64,000 bases of DNA from Beijerinckiaceae bacterium. GTDB taxonomy: Bacteria; Pseudomonadota; Alphaproteobacteria; Rhizobiales; Beijerinckiaceae. The stretch is taken from contig JAPZTO010000002.1 in NCBI GenBank assembly GCA_027532775.1, positions 806,001-870,000 on the forward strand, written 5' to 3'. The notes below the pieces were generated by a model. That model worked only from the letters and a program-made list of their open reading frames with translations, had not been told where the DNA came from and made no database searches. Made by a program: the position numbers and the translations under genes. Positions 9,159 to 18,507 of this stretch are shown here, piece by piece (position 1 is the stretch's first letter; every line of letters begins with the position of its first letter).

Positions 9159-10439
9159 ATGCCATCTGGCCATCAGCGTTCCGGGCCGTTTATTGCCGCC
9201 GCCCTGTTCGTTGCCGTCCTCATCCCGGCGCCTGCGGTGCATGCGCAATCCACGACCACCGGCGTTTTCAGCCAATTCGTCGATTTCGAGACCAAGCTGA
9301 CAAGCTGGAGCGGCGGGCGCGGTTTTCCCACAACCCTCGCCCTCACGCCGGGAAGCCGCGCACGCGGGCATCTCTGGTATACCAGCGCCGGTGGCCGGGC
9401 CACGTACGAGCGCTCCGGCCGGTATCTGATCGAACTGACCGGACGGTTCGGCTATTATTCCGCACGGCAGAGCCTTCCCGGCATCGCCACCAGCACCTTT
9501 GCCGGCCCGTCCGACTCGGTGCTCGGCGCGCGCATGACCCTGCAGAACCTTCAGGGCTGGCAGCCCTTTATCGGGATTTCCGTCAATGTCCCGACGGGAG
9601 ACGCCATCCTGAGCCAGGCACAGCGCTATGCCCGGATGGACCGGGATCTCGTGGGCGTGGGCAATTACGGCGAAGGGCTGAATGTCGCGGTGACCGGCGG
9701 CGCGGGCTTTCCGATCACCGAATCGATCGCCGGCTCGCTGGCTGCAACCGTAACCTGGGCAGACAGCTACCGCCGCGATTCCGCGAGCGCCATCGGCATT
9801 CAGGTCGCACCCGTTGTCCAGCGGTTCAACCCCGGCGAAAGCCTGTCGCTGGCCGCCAATCTGAACGGACAGCATGGCGCATTCTCGTGGTCGCTCGGTG
9901 GCAGCTACACGATCGAGGATTCCAACAAGGTCAATGGCCAGGTGGTGACACGGATCGGCCACTCGCTGGCACTTTCTGCCACGGGCGGCTGGCGCTGGGC
10001 CGAGAATGCGCTCGCGAATGTCTCGCTGTCCTATCAGATGACCAACCGGAACGAGACCGTTCCGATCCCGCCGGGCGCGCTGATCCGCGAGACATCGAAC
10101 TCGAATGCCGATGTGTTCTCCGCCAGTATCGATCAATGGTTCGGCTATGAGGACTGGACCTTCGGCGGTGGCTTCAGCTATCGGCGCCGCTTCGATAATG
10201 GCTGGCCACCCGGCGACCAGCGGTTCATCGCAGGGCATGACCGGATCGGCCTGTCGCTGGCGGCCAAACGCCAGATTACGGCGGCCCTTGATGTCACCTT
10301 GCGCGCAGAACGGATCTGGATGCGCTATGATGCCCAGCCGGTCGCCAATGCGGGGCCGGGAACGGTGCCGAATTCCTCGGCGCCACGCCTGCTCATCCAT
10401 GGCTGGCAGGTTGCCCTCGGGGCAGGCATGAAGTTCTGA
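9159..10439 (+). CDS. Predicted outer-membrane beta-barrel protein
   Basis: A 426-residue protein with a signal peptide cleaved near PAVHAQS. After it comes a long series of alternating polar/hydrophobic stretches with aromatic ends, for example GRYLIELTGRFGYYSA and FSWSLGGSYTIED, and the last residue is Phe (GAGMKF). These are signs of a transmembrane beta-barrel recognised by the Bam machinery. GGGAGG-like bases (cgggaggcg) precede the ATG. The family is not identified; a role in passive transport or as a surface protein is possible. The small exported protein at 10453 is probably co-transcribed. Confidence 0.7.
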   Translation: MPSGHQRSGPFIAAALFVAVLIPAPAVHAQSTTTGVFSQFVDFETKLTSWSGGRGFPTTLALTPGSRARGHLWYTSAGGRATYERSGRYLIELTGRFGYYSARQSLPGIATSTFAGPSDSVLGARMTLQNLQGWQPFIGISVNVPTGDAILSQAQRYARMDRDLVGVGNYGEGLNVAVTGGAGFPITESIAGSLAATVTWADSYRRDSASAIGIQVAPVVQRFNPGESLSLAANLNGQHGAFSWSLGGSYTIEDSNKVNGQVVTRIGHSLALSATGGWRWAENALANVSLSYQMTNRNETVPIPPGALIRETSNSNADVFSASIDQWFGYEDWTFGGGFSYRRRFDNGWPPGDQRFIAGHDRIGLSLAAKRQITAALDVTLRAERIWMRYDAQPVANAGPGTVPNSSAPRLLIHGWQVALGAGMKF

Positions 10440-10452
10440 AAGGACAGCGCCG

Positions 10453-10749
10453 ATGTCGATACGCATTGCCTGTTTCGCCGCGATTCTCGCGGTTCCAGCC
10501 AGCGCCCTGCCCGCCTCCGCGCAGGAAAACTGCCCGGGTGGTCGTGCCTGGAATGGCGGCTGCGCCAATGCCGCGCTTGTGGGCGCTGCGGGAACGACGG
10601 CCTATCTCCGCTCGCTGGGGCGGCTGTCGGACAGCGCCCTGCCGATCCTGCCGCGCGAGGAATGGCTTCCGGGCCACCCGGCCGGCGGCCTTCCGCGATT
10701 TGGCCTGCCCAACCGGGATCGGGTGATCCCGCCGACACTGACGCCCTGA
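10453..10749 (+). CDS. Small exported protein of unknown function
   Basis: A 98-residue protein with a clear signal peptide (alanine-rich, cleavage near LPASAQE). The mature part contains two cysteines (ENCPGG and GGCANA) that could form a disulfide, and a Pro-rich end. It starts 13 bases after the outer-membrane gene with a ribosome site (gaaaggacag) overlapping that stop, so the two are likely one transcript. No family recognised. Confidence 0.6.
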   Translation: MSIRIACFAAILAVPASALPASAQENCPGGRAWNGGCANAALVGAAGTTAYLRSLGRLSDSALPILPREEWLPGHPAGGLPRFGLPNRDRVIPPTLTP

Positions 10750-10803
10750 CCCCCTCCGGGAAGTCTCACGCGGCAAGCGCCTGAACGACGGAGCTTGTTG
10801 CCC

Positions 10804-11574
10804 TCACGCCGCCTGATCGACGTTCTGGCCGATGGGGCTGCCGATCTCGAGGATGGTCTGGCCCCCGAAGGTCAGGCTCGTCTGGTTGATGCTCAATGTG
10901 CCGTTCTCGTTCTCGCGGATCAGCGACCATGGCGAGAGGTTGAACGCGTGTGCCAGCGCGCCGAGGGCGGAGCGGATATTGCCGGTATCGAACTTGCCCT
11001 CGCGCAGCAGATAGCCCTTGAGGTTGCTGTCGGCGAAGGCAATCGCCTCGTCCTCCGATGCTTCCGGCCGGTTGGCCTTGAAGCCCTGATAGACCTGCGT
11101 CCAAATTTCGGCGCGGATTTCCTTGGCCTTGTCTTCTGCCCAGCCGAGAACACTCTGGTTGTAGTTGGCGATGCCCTTGTTCAGCTCGCCCAGCTTCTGG
11201 AGAGCGAAGGCCTTGGCATCCTGCGGGCTAGAAAAGCCGGGATCGACCCGGATCGGCTGCGTGCCATCCGAGGCCCGGCCACCAAGCTGCTTTTCAAGCC
11301 GCTGGTAGCCGGCATCGTAGCGGCTTAGCGCAGTAATTTCGTCCATGCCCGGAAAGGTTTCCTGAAGTTTGGCGACCACCGCATGCTGATCAAGGCCGGA
11401 CCGGATCAGTATCGCCGCGAGGTCCCAAGCCGCCTGCTTGGTTTCATCAACCCGCCCCGGCTCCTGGAGACCGGACCGGTTCGGCGCGGGCGCGGAGGAG
11501 AAGACAGCACTCTTCGCGGCGGCGAAAGCGGTGGCGCCGGGGCTGGAACCCTGGCCAGCAATGATGATCGACAT
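10804..11574 (-). CDS. Hypothetical protein, 256 residues
   Basis: No family is recognised. The protein has no signal peptide and no membrane helix; it is mostly helical in character, with a segment LDQHAVVAKLQETFPGMDEI and a C-terminal beta-rich part (GTLSINQTSLTFGGQTILEI). The start at 11574 (MSIIIAGQ) is chosen because GAGGAG lies seven bases upstream, whereas the longer frame to 11700 has none. It is convergent with the small exported gene at 10453 and divergent from the RTX gene, whose promoter lies between them. It could be a partner of the RTX protein, but only position suggests this. Confidence 0.55.
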   Translation of the reverse strand: MSIIIAGQGSSPGATAFAAAKSAVFSSAPAPNRSGLQEPGRVDETKQAAWDLAAILIRSGLDQHAVVAKLQETFPGMDEITALSRYDAGYQRLEKQLGGRASDGTQPIRVDPGFSSPQDAKAFALQKLGELNKGIANYNQSVLGWAEDKAKEIRAEIWTQVYQGFKANRPEASEDEAIAFADSNLKGYLLREGKFDTGNIRSALGALAHAFNLSPWSLIRENENGTLSINQTSLTFGGQTILEIGSPIGQNVDQAA

Positions 11575-11733
11575 TGTCACTCTCCTCGTTCTGGGGCCGG
11601 CAGCAGGAGATTCTTTCCTGCCAGATAGCTGACCATCACCGAATGGGAGATAAAGTACCAACCCGACCAGACAGAAATGGTTAACGTCGCCCTTCAGCAA
11701 TTAGATCATGGTTAAACAACTGTTAGGCAGCCC

Positions 11734-11739
11734 TATACT
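11734..11739 (+). promoter_or_regulatory. Candidate promoter -10 for the RTX gene
   Basis: TATACT at 11734-11739 has a weak TTAAAC -35 at 11712-11717 with a 16-base spacer. It is the best sigma70-like match upstream of the RTX gene. The fit of the -35 is poor, so this is tentative. Confidence 0.35.
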
Positions 11740-11763
11740 ATGCTGAACCGCAAGCGATCCTAT

Positions 11764-11790
11764 CGCCGACCATTTAAATATTTGTCGGCG
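11764..11790. repeat. Inverted repeat in the RTX 5' leader
   Basis: CGCCGAC at 11764-11770 and GTCGGCG at 11784-11790 are perfect 7-base arms around a 13-base AT-rich spacer. The element ends 20 bases before the RTX start codon. In DNA it could be an operator; in RNA it could form a hairpin close to the ribosome site (CGGAG). Confidence 0.45.
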
Positions 11791-11810
11791 CTAATCTTTC
11801 GGAGTCATCG

Positions 11811-14800
11811 ATGCCCGTCATTGTTATTGGGAATACCGTTATCGGAACGTCGGCCGGAGAACAGATCATTCTCAATCCGGCCCTGCACGGGGCAAATGCG
11901 GTCAATATCGAAGGGAACGGCGGAGATGACGATCTGACCGGCGATGCCCGTGCCAATGTGATCCGCGGCGGAGACGGCAATGACAGGCTTTATGGTGGCA
12001 GCGGGATGGATTCGCTCTTTGGCGATGCTGGCCATGATCGCTTCTTCCTTCGGGGCGAATGGAGCAGCAGCTACAACCAGCCGGGCGGGCTTACGCATTT
12101 CTACGCCGGCGCAGGCCAGAGCGAGACGAATCTCCATGACGGTGGCACGGGCTTCGACCAACTGGTCGCTGACGAGGACAACCTGACTGTCGTGTTCGGT
12201 TCGATCAGCGATCTTGTCGGCGATTCCATCGAAGGCATTTCCGGCGGCGCCTATGCCAACTTCCGCGCCTTCTTCCAGGGCGATGGATTACAGGATTTCA
12301 CGCGGGTCAGCGTCGAGGATGTGCGGCTCGAATTCAGCCTTGTCGACAATGTGATCATCGGTTCCTCGGCAAACCAAAGGTTCGACAGCGACAATGACGG
12401 GGATATCGATGCCGCTGACAGCTTCAATGACGCCTCCGGCAATGATGTTATCGACGGCAATGCCGGCATCGACACCGTTATCTATGGCGGCGCGCTCTCC
12501 CGCTATGTGATTATTGTCGAGGGAGCGGGCCAGATCCGCGTGATCGACAGCCTCGGGATCGAGACCGGGACGGCCCTGTCGGGTAGCGGCGATGTCCTCG
12601 TTGATGTCGAGCGGCTTCAGTTCGCTGACCAAACCCTCGATTTCACGCCGACCAACTGGCAGGATACGGACGCGACTGCGGGCAATGCGGTGAATGGCGT
12701 TGCGGGTGCCGTTTCGGAGGACGCAGCGAACGGCGCCGGCGTCGGGATCGATGTCAGCGTCGATCCAAGCAGCATTCTGGCCGGACAATCGGTGACCTAC
12801 GCCCTTGTCGACACGCTCGGCGGGATGTTCGCGATCAACGCGACAACCGGTGTCGTGACAATCGGCAATGCCGCCCTGCTGGATTATCAGACCGCGCCGG
12901 CAATCAATGGCGGGCCGGATCGCGGGTATACGATCACGGTCGAGGCGACATCGCTGGGCTTCACGTCGACGCGGACTTTCACGGTTCTTGTTGCCGAGGG
13001 CAACGCAGCACCGGAGGCTCCGGCAGATACCAATGGCGCGCTTGATCACGTGATCGAGGGGGCTGCAACCGGCACGCTGGTTGGCATCACGGTGCAATCG
13101 ACCGACCCCAACGGGGAAGCCGTCACCTACAGCCTCGCCAACAACGATGGCGGGCGGTTCCAGATCGATGCCGTCACCGGCGTGATCAGCGTGCTCAACG
13201 GAGCGTTGCTGGACTACGAGATCGGGTCCCTGCGTTACGTGACCGTGCGTGCGACTGACAGCCTCGGGGCCCATACCGACAGCGTCTTCGCGATCAGCCT
13301 CGACGATTTCACGGGCGACCAGCCTATCGACAGTGACGGTGCCTTCGATGCCGTCAACGAGAATGCCGCAGCCGGAACCTATACCGGGGTGACGGCCTCA
13401 GCCGTCTCTCCGACCGGCGCGCCCCTCACCTACAGCCTCGTCGACAATGCGGGCGGGCGGTTCCAGATCAATGCCACTACCGGCGCGATCACAGTGTTGA
13501 ATGGCACCCTGCTCGATGTCGAGGCGCAGAGCGCATGGAATGTCACGGTCCGCGCGACGGATGGCATCTCGACCGGCGATCAGGCCTTCACGATCTATCT
13601 CAATGATGTCGTGACGGAAACCTGGACCGGAACGGGCAGTGCCAACATTTATACTGTCACCGGCCTCGGAGACTGGGTTGTCAACGGGCTCGGCGGTCAT
13701 GACACGCTGAGTGCGATCGACGGCACCAATGTCACCTTCATCGGCGGCACCGGCAACGACACGCTGACGGGGCGGAACGGGAATGACGTCTTCCTGTTCT
13801 CCGGTACGTCTGCGGGGCTCGACGCGGTTTCGGGCGGTGATGGCCATGACATTGTCCGTGCCACAGCCGACAACACGAAAATCGGCCTGTCGGCGATCAG
13901 CGGCATCGAAGAGATCGACAGCGGCGGTTTCGCCAATGTCAGCATCCAGCTCGGAACCGGCCATGACGTCGTCGACTCGAACGCGATTGCGCTGACCGGC
14001 ATCACGGCCATCCGCGCCGGCGCCGGGAATGACACGATCATCGGCACTTATGGCAATGAAACGCTGATGGGCGAGGATGGCAACGATTTCATCCATGGCG
14101 GCGCCGGTGCTGACATCCTCAACGGCGGTAATGGTATCGATACGGTCTCCTATGCCGGAAGCTGGGATGCCCTGACGATCGATCTTGCCGTCAATACTGT
14201 CAGCGGCGGCGATGCGGCTGGCGATACCATCGCCGCGTTCGAGAATGTGATCGGGACCGACCATAACGACGTGATCACCGGTTCGACGGCCGCCAATGTC
14301 CTGACGGGCGGCAGCGGCGACGACACCATGAATGGCGGCAGCGGCAATGATACGTTCCTGATCGGCACCAATTCGGGCACCGACTCGATCAACGGGAGCA
14401 GCGGCACCGACACCGCTCTTTTCACGGAAGACAATGCCATTCTCTCCGTCTCGGCACTGACCTCCATCGAAGTGTTCAACGCCGCCGGCATTGCCAATGC
14501 AACAATTGCCGGGAACGAACTGAACAACAGCCTGAACTTTGGTTCCGCAACGATGACCAATATTGCCGGCATCTATGGCATGGCCGGCAATGACACGATC
14601 ACAGGCTCCGCGGTTGCGGATGTCATCATCGGCGGCGACGGCAACGACACGCTCAACGGCGGCAATGGGGACGATCTTTTCCGCTACGAAGATGCGAGCG
14701 AAGGCTTCGACAATGTCAATGGCGGCGCCGGGCATGACATTCTCGAGGCGACGGCCCCAGGCGTGACGATCGGCTTGTCGGCGATTGCCGGGATCGAAGC

Positions 14801-15332
14801 GATCTACGGCTTCGGCGACACCGTGATCCTTGGCAGTTCGGCAGCGAACACATTCGATTTCTCGGCGGTGACGATCACCGGTTCGGCGATCAATGGCGGC
14901 GGCGGCCATGACACGATCACCGGCACGGCCGATTACGACATGATCTATGGCGGAACCGGCAACGACCGCCTTTCGGGCTATCTCGGCTCCGACACGCTGC
15001 AGGGCGACACTGGTGCGGATGTCTTTGACTTCAATTCGATCGGCGACAGCAACGCGACCTATGGCGAGGATGTCATCGTCGATTTCCTCCGCGGCACCGA
15101 CAAGATCGACGTCAGCACGATCGATGCGAATGCTGGCGCTGCAGGCGACCAGTCCTTCGCCTTCCTCGGAACCGGCAATTTCACGGGCCTTGCCGGCCAG
15201 TTGAAATACCAGAACGATCTCGGCGACGGATACACCCATGTCTATGCCGATATCGACGGTGATCAGGTCGTCGACTTCCATGTCTGGCTGCAGGGCAACC
15301 ACAATCTGTCCGCCTCGGATTTCGTGCTGTAG
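11811..15332 (+). CDS. Large secreted cadherin-domain / RTX calcium-binding protein
   Basis: A 1173-residue protein without a Sec signal, as expected for type I secretion. A short RTX block (about residues 30-75, with GGDGNDRLYGGSG) is followed by three cadherin-like repeats (about 298-395, 411-496 and 511-596), each with a VTYSLV...GGRFQI...TG.I.VLNGALLD pattern. From about 626 to 1073 come further GGxGxDxL nonapeptides that bind calcium, alternating with three copies of a module carrying IGLSAIxGIExI. The C-terminus (about 1080-1173; VIVDFLRGTDKIDVS, hydrophobic SDFVL end) matches the serralysin-type secretion domain. No HlyB/HlyD/TolC genes are adjacent. An adhesin or surface-layer role is plausible; no enzymatic domain is seen. 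Confidence 0.88.
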   Translation: MPVIVIGNTVIGTSAGEQIILNPALHGANAVNIEGNGGDDDLTGDARANVIRGGDGNDRLYGGSGMDSLFGDAGHDRFFLRGEWSSSYNQPGGLTHFYAGAGQSETNLHDGGTGFDQLVADEDNLTVVFGSISDLVGDSIEGISGGAYANFRAFFQGDGLQDFTRVSVEDVRLEFSLVDNVIIGSSANQRFDSDNDGDIDAADSFNDASGNDVIDGNAGIDTVIYGGALSRYVIIVEGAGQIRVIDSLGIETGTALSGSGDVLVDVERLQFADQTLDFTPTNWQDTDATAGNAVNGVAGAVSEDAANGAGVGIDVSVDPSSILAGQSVTYALVDTLGGMFAINATTGVVTIGNAALLDYQTAPAINGGPDRGYTITVEATSLGFTSTRTFTVLVAEGNAAPEAPADTNGALDHVIEGAATGTLVGITVQSTDPNGEAVTYSLANNDGGRFQIDAVTGVISVLNGALLDYEIGSLRYVTVRATDSLGAHTDSVFAISLDDFTGDQPIDSDGAFDAVNENAAAGTYTGVTASAVSPTGAPLTYSLVDNAGGRFQINATTGAITVLNGTLLDVEAQSAWNVTVRATDGISTGDQAFTIYLNDVVTETWTGTGSANIYTVTGLGDWVVNGLGGHDTLSAIDGTNVTFIGGTGNDTLTGRNGNDVFLFSGTSAGLDAVSGGDGHDIVRATADNTKIGLSAISGIEEIDSGGFANVSIQLGTGHDVVDSNAIALTGITAIRAGAGNDTIIGTYGNETLMGEDGNDFIHGGAGADILNGGNGIDTVSYAGSWDALTIDLAVNTVSGGDAAGDTIAAFENVIGTDHNDVITGSTAANVLTGGSGDDTMNGGSGNDTFLIGTNSGTDSINGSSGTDTALFTEDNAILSVSALTSIEVFNAAGIANATIAGNELNNSLNFGSATMTNIAGIYGMAGNDTITGSAVADVIIGGDGNDTLNGGNGDDLFRYEDASEGFDNVNGGAGHDILEATAPGVTIGLSAIAGIEAIYGFGDTVILGSSAANTFDFSAVTITGSAINGGGGHDTITGTADYDMIYGGTGNDRLSGYLGSDTLQGDTGADVFDFNSIGDSNATYGEDVIVDFLRGTDKIDVSTIDANAGAAGDQSFAFLGTGNFTGLAGQLKYQNDLGDGYTHVYADIDGDQVVDFHVWLQGNHNLSASDFVL

Positions 15333-15346
15333 CGACCTCGGCACCA

Positions 15347-15374
15347 GACAGAGCGGTCACCAGGCCGCTCTGTC
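15347..15374. terminator. Hairpin terminator between convergent genes
   Basis: GACAGAGCGG (15347-15356) and CCGCTCTGTC (15365-15374) form a perfect 10-base stem with an 8-base loop, followed by a short CTTTC. It sits between the RTX gene and the convergent metal ATPase gene, so it may stop transcription from both sides. Confidence 0.6.
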
Positions 15375-15377
15375 CTT

Positions 15378-17294
15378 TCATGCCAACCCGCCGGAAACCG
15401 ATCGGCTTTCGCGGGCGGCCAGCTTCGCCTGCCAGGATGGCCCGGAATTCAGGGCGAGGAGCCTCGCCGAGTTCAGGATGAAGGCCAGTTCCGAACCGAC
15501 ATGGATCCCTGCGGCAAGAAGCGGGTCGAGGAGCCCGAACGCGGCGAGCCCGATGCCGACCGCATCGACGAGCAGGGTGCCCGCGAAATTCTGCATGATG
15601 ATGGCCCGCGTCTTCCGCGCGATGAGGATTGTCTCGACCAGTTTGTTGAGGTCATTGCCGATCAGAACGATATCGGCGCTTTCCTGCGCGATATCCGTGC
15701 CGGACCCCATGGCGATGCCGACGCTGGCGACCGCCAGAGCCGGCGCATCGTTGACGCCGTCGCCGATCATGGCAACGACGCGCATCTTTTCGGTCATGGC
15801 GGAGACGAGGCGGTGCTTGTCCTCGGGCATCAGGTCGGACTTCACTTCGGCGATGCCCAGCCGCTCGCCAACCTGACGGCCGACGCGCCCGACATCACCG
15901 GTGAGCAGCATGGTATGCAGGCCCAGTTCGTTGAGCTGCGCAACGGCGGGAACAGCCTCCTCGCGGATCGGATCCGCTACCGTCACGGCGCCGAGATAAC
16001 GTCCGTCAACGGCCACGAGGATCTCCGATCCCTCGCCCGATCCGGCCTCGCCCGACAAGTCGATGCCGGCTTCGACCAAAAGCTTCCGGTTGCCGACAAG
16101 AAGTGTGCGGCCGGCATGGCTCGCGGTGATGCCGCGCGCGACTGTGTATTTGAACGTCTCGGGTTCAGCGACGGCGATGCCGCGTTTTTCGGCCTCGGCC
16201 ACAACGGCGCGGGCGAGCGGATGCTCCGAATGGCATTCGGCAATTGCCGCAAGCCGGAGCAAATCCTCATCCTTGACGCCCGGCGCAGGCTCGAGCCGGG
16301 TTACGACGGGCTCGCCGACGGTCAATGTGCCGGTCTTGTCGAAGACGATCGTGTCGACCCGGCCCAGCGTTTCCAGATGGATGCCGCCCTTGATGATCGA
16401 GCCGAGCCGAGCGGCACGCCCGATTCCGCCGAGAATGGCGAGCGGGGTGCCGGCCGCAATGCCGCAGGCTCCGGCGACGATGACAACCGAGATCGTGTCG
16501 CGGATATTCTGCGAGATGAACCACGTCACCGCCGCGCAGGCCAGCGCGACATAGACAAGGTAGCCAGCTAGCTGGTCGGCCAGCTTTTCGACCGGTGCAC
16601 GGGTCTGCTCCGCTGCCTCGACGGCCTGGATGATCCGGCCGTAACTGGTGTCGACCCCGACCTGCCGTGTCGCGATCTCGAGCAGCCCGAGTTGATTGAT
16701 CGAGCCGGCATAGACAGTTGCCCCCACATCTTTCGGTGCCGGCATGGATTCGCCGGTCAGCCTCGATTGATCGACATAGGAATGACCGGCCACGACCTCG
16801 CCATCGACCGGCACCTTCTCGCCGGGGCTGACCATCACCAGATCACCGGGCCGGATCTCCGTGAGCGGCAGCGTCACGACCTCTCCGTCGCGACGCACGC
16901 GTGCTTCCTTCGGGACGAAATTCACCAGATCGAGAATGGCGAGGCGTCCGCGCGCCACGGTCATATGCTCGAGTTCCTCCGCAAGGAGCACGAAGAGCGT
17001 GACCACGAGGGCGGTGAACCATTCGGAGATCGCCGCTGCCGCAAGGATCGCGATGGTCATGGAGAGTTCCATCGTCATCCGGCGTGCCAGCAGGTTGCTG
17101 ACGGCCTCCCGCAGGATAGGCCACCCGGCAAAGGCGAGGGCCAGCGCGCCGATCGGGCTGAAGGCCACGAAGGGCTCCCACAGCCGTAACCAGACGGCCG
17201 CAGCCGCCAGGATCCCGATGCTGATCCGGAGGACAGCCATGCGCTCGAAGGCGGCATGGCCATGGACGGCCCCTTGTGAAGCAACCGGACTCAT
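15378..17294 (-). CDS. P1B-like heavy-metal P-type ATPase without the CPC motif
   Basis: A 638-residue membrane ATPase. The phosphorylation motif DKTGTLT (Asp319), the actuator motif LTGES, the nucleotide motif SEHPLA, and TGD and GDGVNDAPAL are all present. The transmembrane metal site, normally CPC, SPC or similar followed by AL..ATP, is instead GAC at 275-277 within AGACGIAAGTP. There is no N-terminal HMA domain and no His-rich tail beyond HGHAAF. The metal and even the direction are therefore uncertain. GAGGAGAGG precedes the ATG at 17294. Function may be metal efflux, consistent with the nearby chromate and iron-type genes. Confidence 0.88.
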   Translation of the reverse strand: MSPVASQGAVHGHAAFERMAVLRISIGILAAAAVWLRLWEPFVAFSPIGALALAFAGWPILREAVSNLLARRMTMELSMTIAILAAAAISEWFTALVVTLFVLLAEELEHMTVARGRLAILDLVNFVPKEARVRRDGEVVTLPLTEIRPGDLVMVSPGEKVPVDGEVVAGHSYVDQSRLTGESMPAPKDVGATVYAGSINQLGLLEIATRQVGVDTSYGRIIQAVEAAEQTRAPVEKLADQLAGYLVYVALACAAVTWFISQNIRDTISVVIVAGACGIAAGTPLAILGGIGRAARLGSIIKGGIHLETLGRVDTIVFDKTGTLTVGEPVVTRLEPAPGVKDEDLLRLAAIAECHSEHPLARAVVAEAEKRGIAVAEPETFKYTVARGITASHAGRTLLVGNRKLLVEAGIDLSGEAGSGEGSEILVAVDGRYLGAVTVADPIREEAVPAVAQLNELGLHTMLLTGDVGRVGRQVGERLGIAEVKSDLMPEDKHRLVSAMTEKMRVVAMIGDGVNDAPALAVASVGIAMGSGTDIAQESADIVLIGNDLNKLVETILIARKTRAIIMQNFAGTLLVDAVGIGLAAFGLLDPLLAAGIHVGSELAFILNSARLLALNSGPSWQAKLAARESRSVSGGLA

Positions 17295-17521
17295 TCGGAT
17301 CCTCTCCTCATCATCCTGCCAGTTGAGCCCGAATGAGGATACGACACCTTGGAATGAATCAAACGCGGTACCGGATCATCGATCGGCGGTCGTTCCTTTG
17401 CCGCCATCGTCGAAGCCCCGCCGCTGCAGGCGATGCGGCGAAGTGCCCGGCGCCCCCTCCTGTCATCAAACCGAGATAATGCTGCGTCAGGCGGGAGAAA
17501 GCTCAACCTCAGGAGAGACCC

Positions 17522-18502
17522 ATGCTCATCCGGACCTTTTTCCTTGGCCTCCTCGCGCTGGCTGCAAACGGGGCGTCCGCCGCCGCCCAGAGCGGGAAGC
17601 TGGTGCTCTATACCAGCCAGCCCAGCCAGGACGCGCAGCAGACGATCGATGCCTTCCGGGCGAAGCATCCGGATGTGGAGATCTCCTTCGTCCGTGATGG
17701 AACGCCCCGCCTGATGGCCAAGCTCCGGGCCGAATTCCAGGCGGGAGCGCCGCAAGCGGACCTGCTGCTGATCGCGGACAGCGTCACCATGGAAAGCCTG
17801 AAGGCCGAAGGGCGCCTGCTTGCCCACCCCTCGGCCGATACTTCTGCCTACCCGGCGGGGATCCATGACCCGGCAAAGTTCTGGTTCGCGACCAAGCTGA
17901 TCACCACCGGCATCGTCTACAACACCAAGGCTCCCTTCCGCCCCGAAGGCTGGCAGGACCTTTTGCGCCCCGAACTCCGCGGCCAGCTCGTGATGCCGAG
18001 CCCGTTGAATTCCGGTGCGGCGCTGATCCACGCCGCGACCCTGACCGGCTCACTCCCCGGCGGCTGGGACTTCTACAAGCAGTTGAAAGCCAACAACACT
18101 TTGGCCGGAGGCGCGAATGGCGATGTCCTTCGTCAGGTTGCCGGCGGTGAAAAGCTGGTCGGGATGATTGTCGACTTCATGCCAATCCGCGAGAAGGCCA
18201 AGGGAGCCCCCGTGGAGTTCGTCTTCCCGAAGGAAGGGGTTTCCGCCGTCAGCGAACCGGTCGCCATTCTTGCGAACACGAAGAACGAGAAGGCGGCGAA
18301 GGCATTCGTTGACTTCCTGCTCTCGCGGGAAGGGCAGATGCTGGCGGCTCGCCAGGGATATCTGGCCGCGCATCCCGACGTGCCGGTTCCTGCCGGCTTT
18401 CCCGACCGCAAGGGCATCCGGCTGATGGCCTTCGACCCTGCCCGGACGCTGGCCGACGAGACGCGGATCCGCAAGACCTTTGCCGATATCTTCGGCCAGT
18501 AA
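17522..18502 (+). CDS. Periplasmic binding protein of a ferric-iron / phosphonate-type ABC importer
   Basis: A 326-residue exported protein with a signal peptide ending near ASAAAQS and the fold of the FbpA/AfuA class: LVLYTSQPSQDAQQTIDAF at the start, then GIVYNTK, and the C-terminal PVAILANTKNEKAAKAFVDFLLS. This class binds Fe3+, 2-aminoethylphosphonate, thiamine or similar. The paired iron tyrosines are not evident, so iron is not certain. AGGAGAG lies just before the ATG. The permease follows after five bases. Confidence 0.82.
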   Translation: MLIRTFFLGLLALAANGASAAAQSGKLVLYTSQPSQDAQQTIDAFRAKHPDVEISFVRDGTPRLMAKLRAEFQAGAPQADLLLIADSVTMESLKAEGRLLAHPSADTSAYPAGIHDPAKFWFATKLITTGIVYNTKAPFRPEGWQDLLRPELRGQLVMPSPLNSGAALIHAATLTGSLPGGWDFYKQLKANNTLAGGANGDVLRQVAGGEKLVGMIVDFMPIREKAKGAPVEFVFPKEGVSAVSEPVAILANTKNEKAAKAFVDFLLSREGQMLAARQGYLAAHPDVPVPAGFPDRKGIRLMAFDPARTLADETRIRKTFADIFGQ

Positions 18503-18507
18503 GCGGC

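Noticed and set aside
13740-15000. Short DNA repeats that look CRISPR-like
   Set aside because: They are degenerate, in frame every 27 bases and encode the RTX nonapeptides.
13398-15344. A 648-codon minus-strand frame across the RTX gene
   Set aside because: Repetitive sense-strand codons keep the opposite frame open; the sense protein has unmistakable RTX and cadherin repeats.
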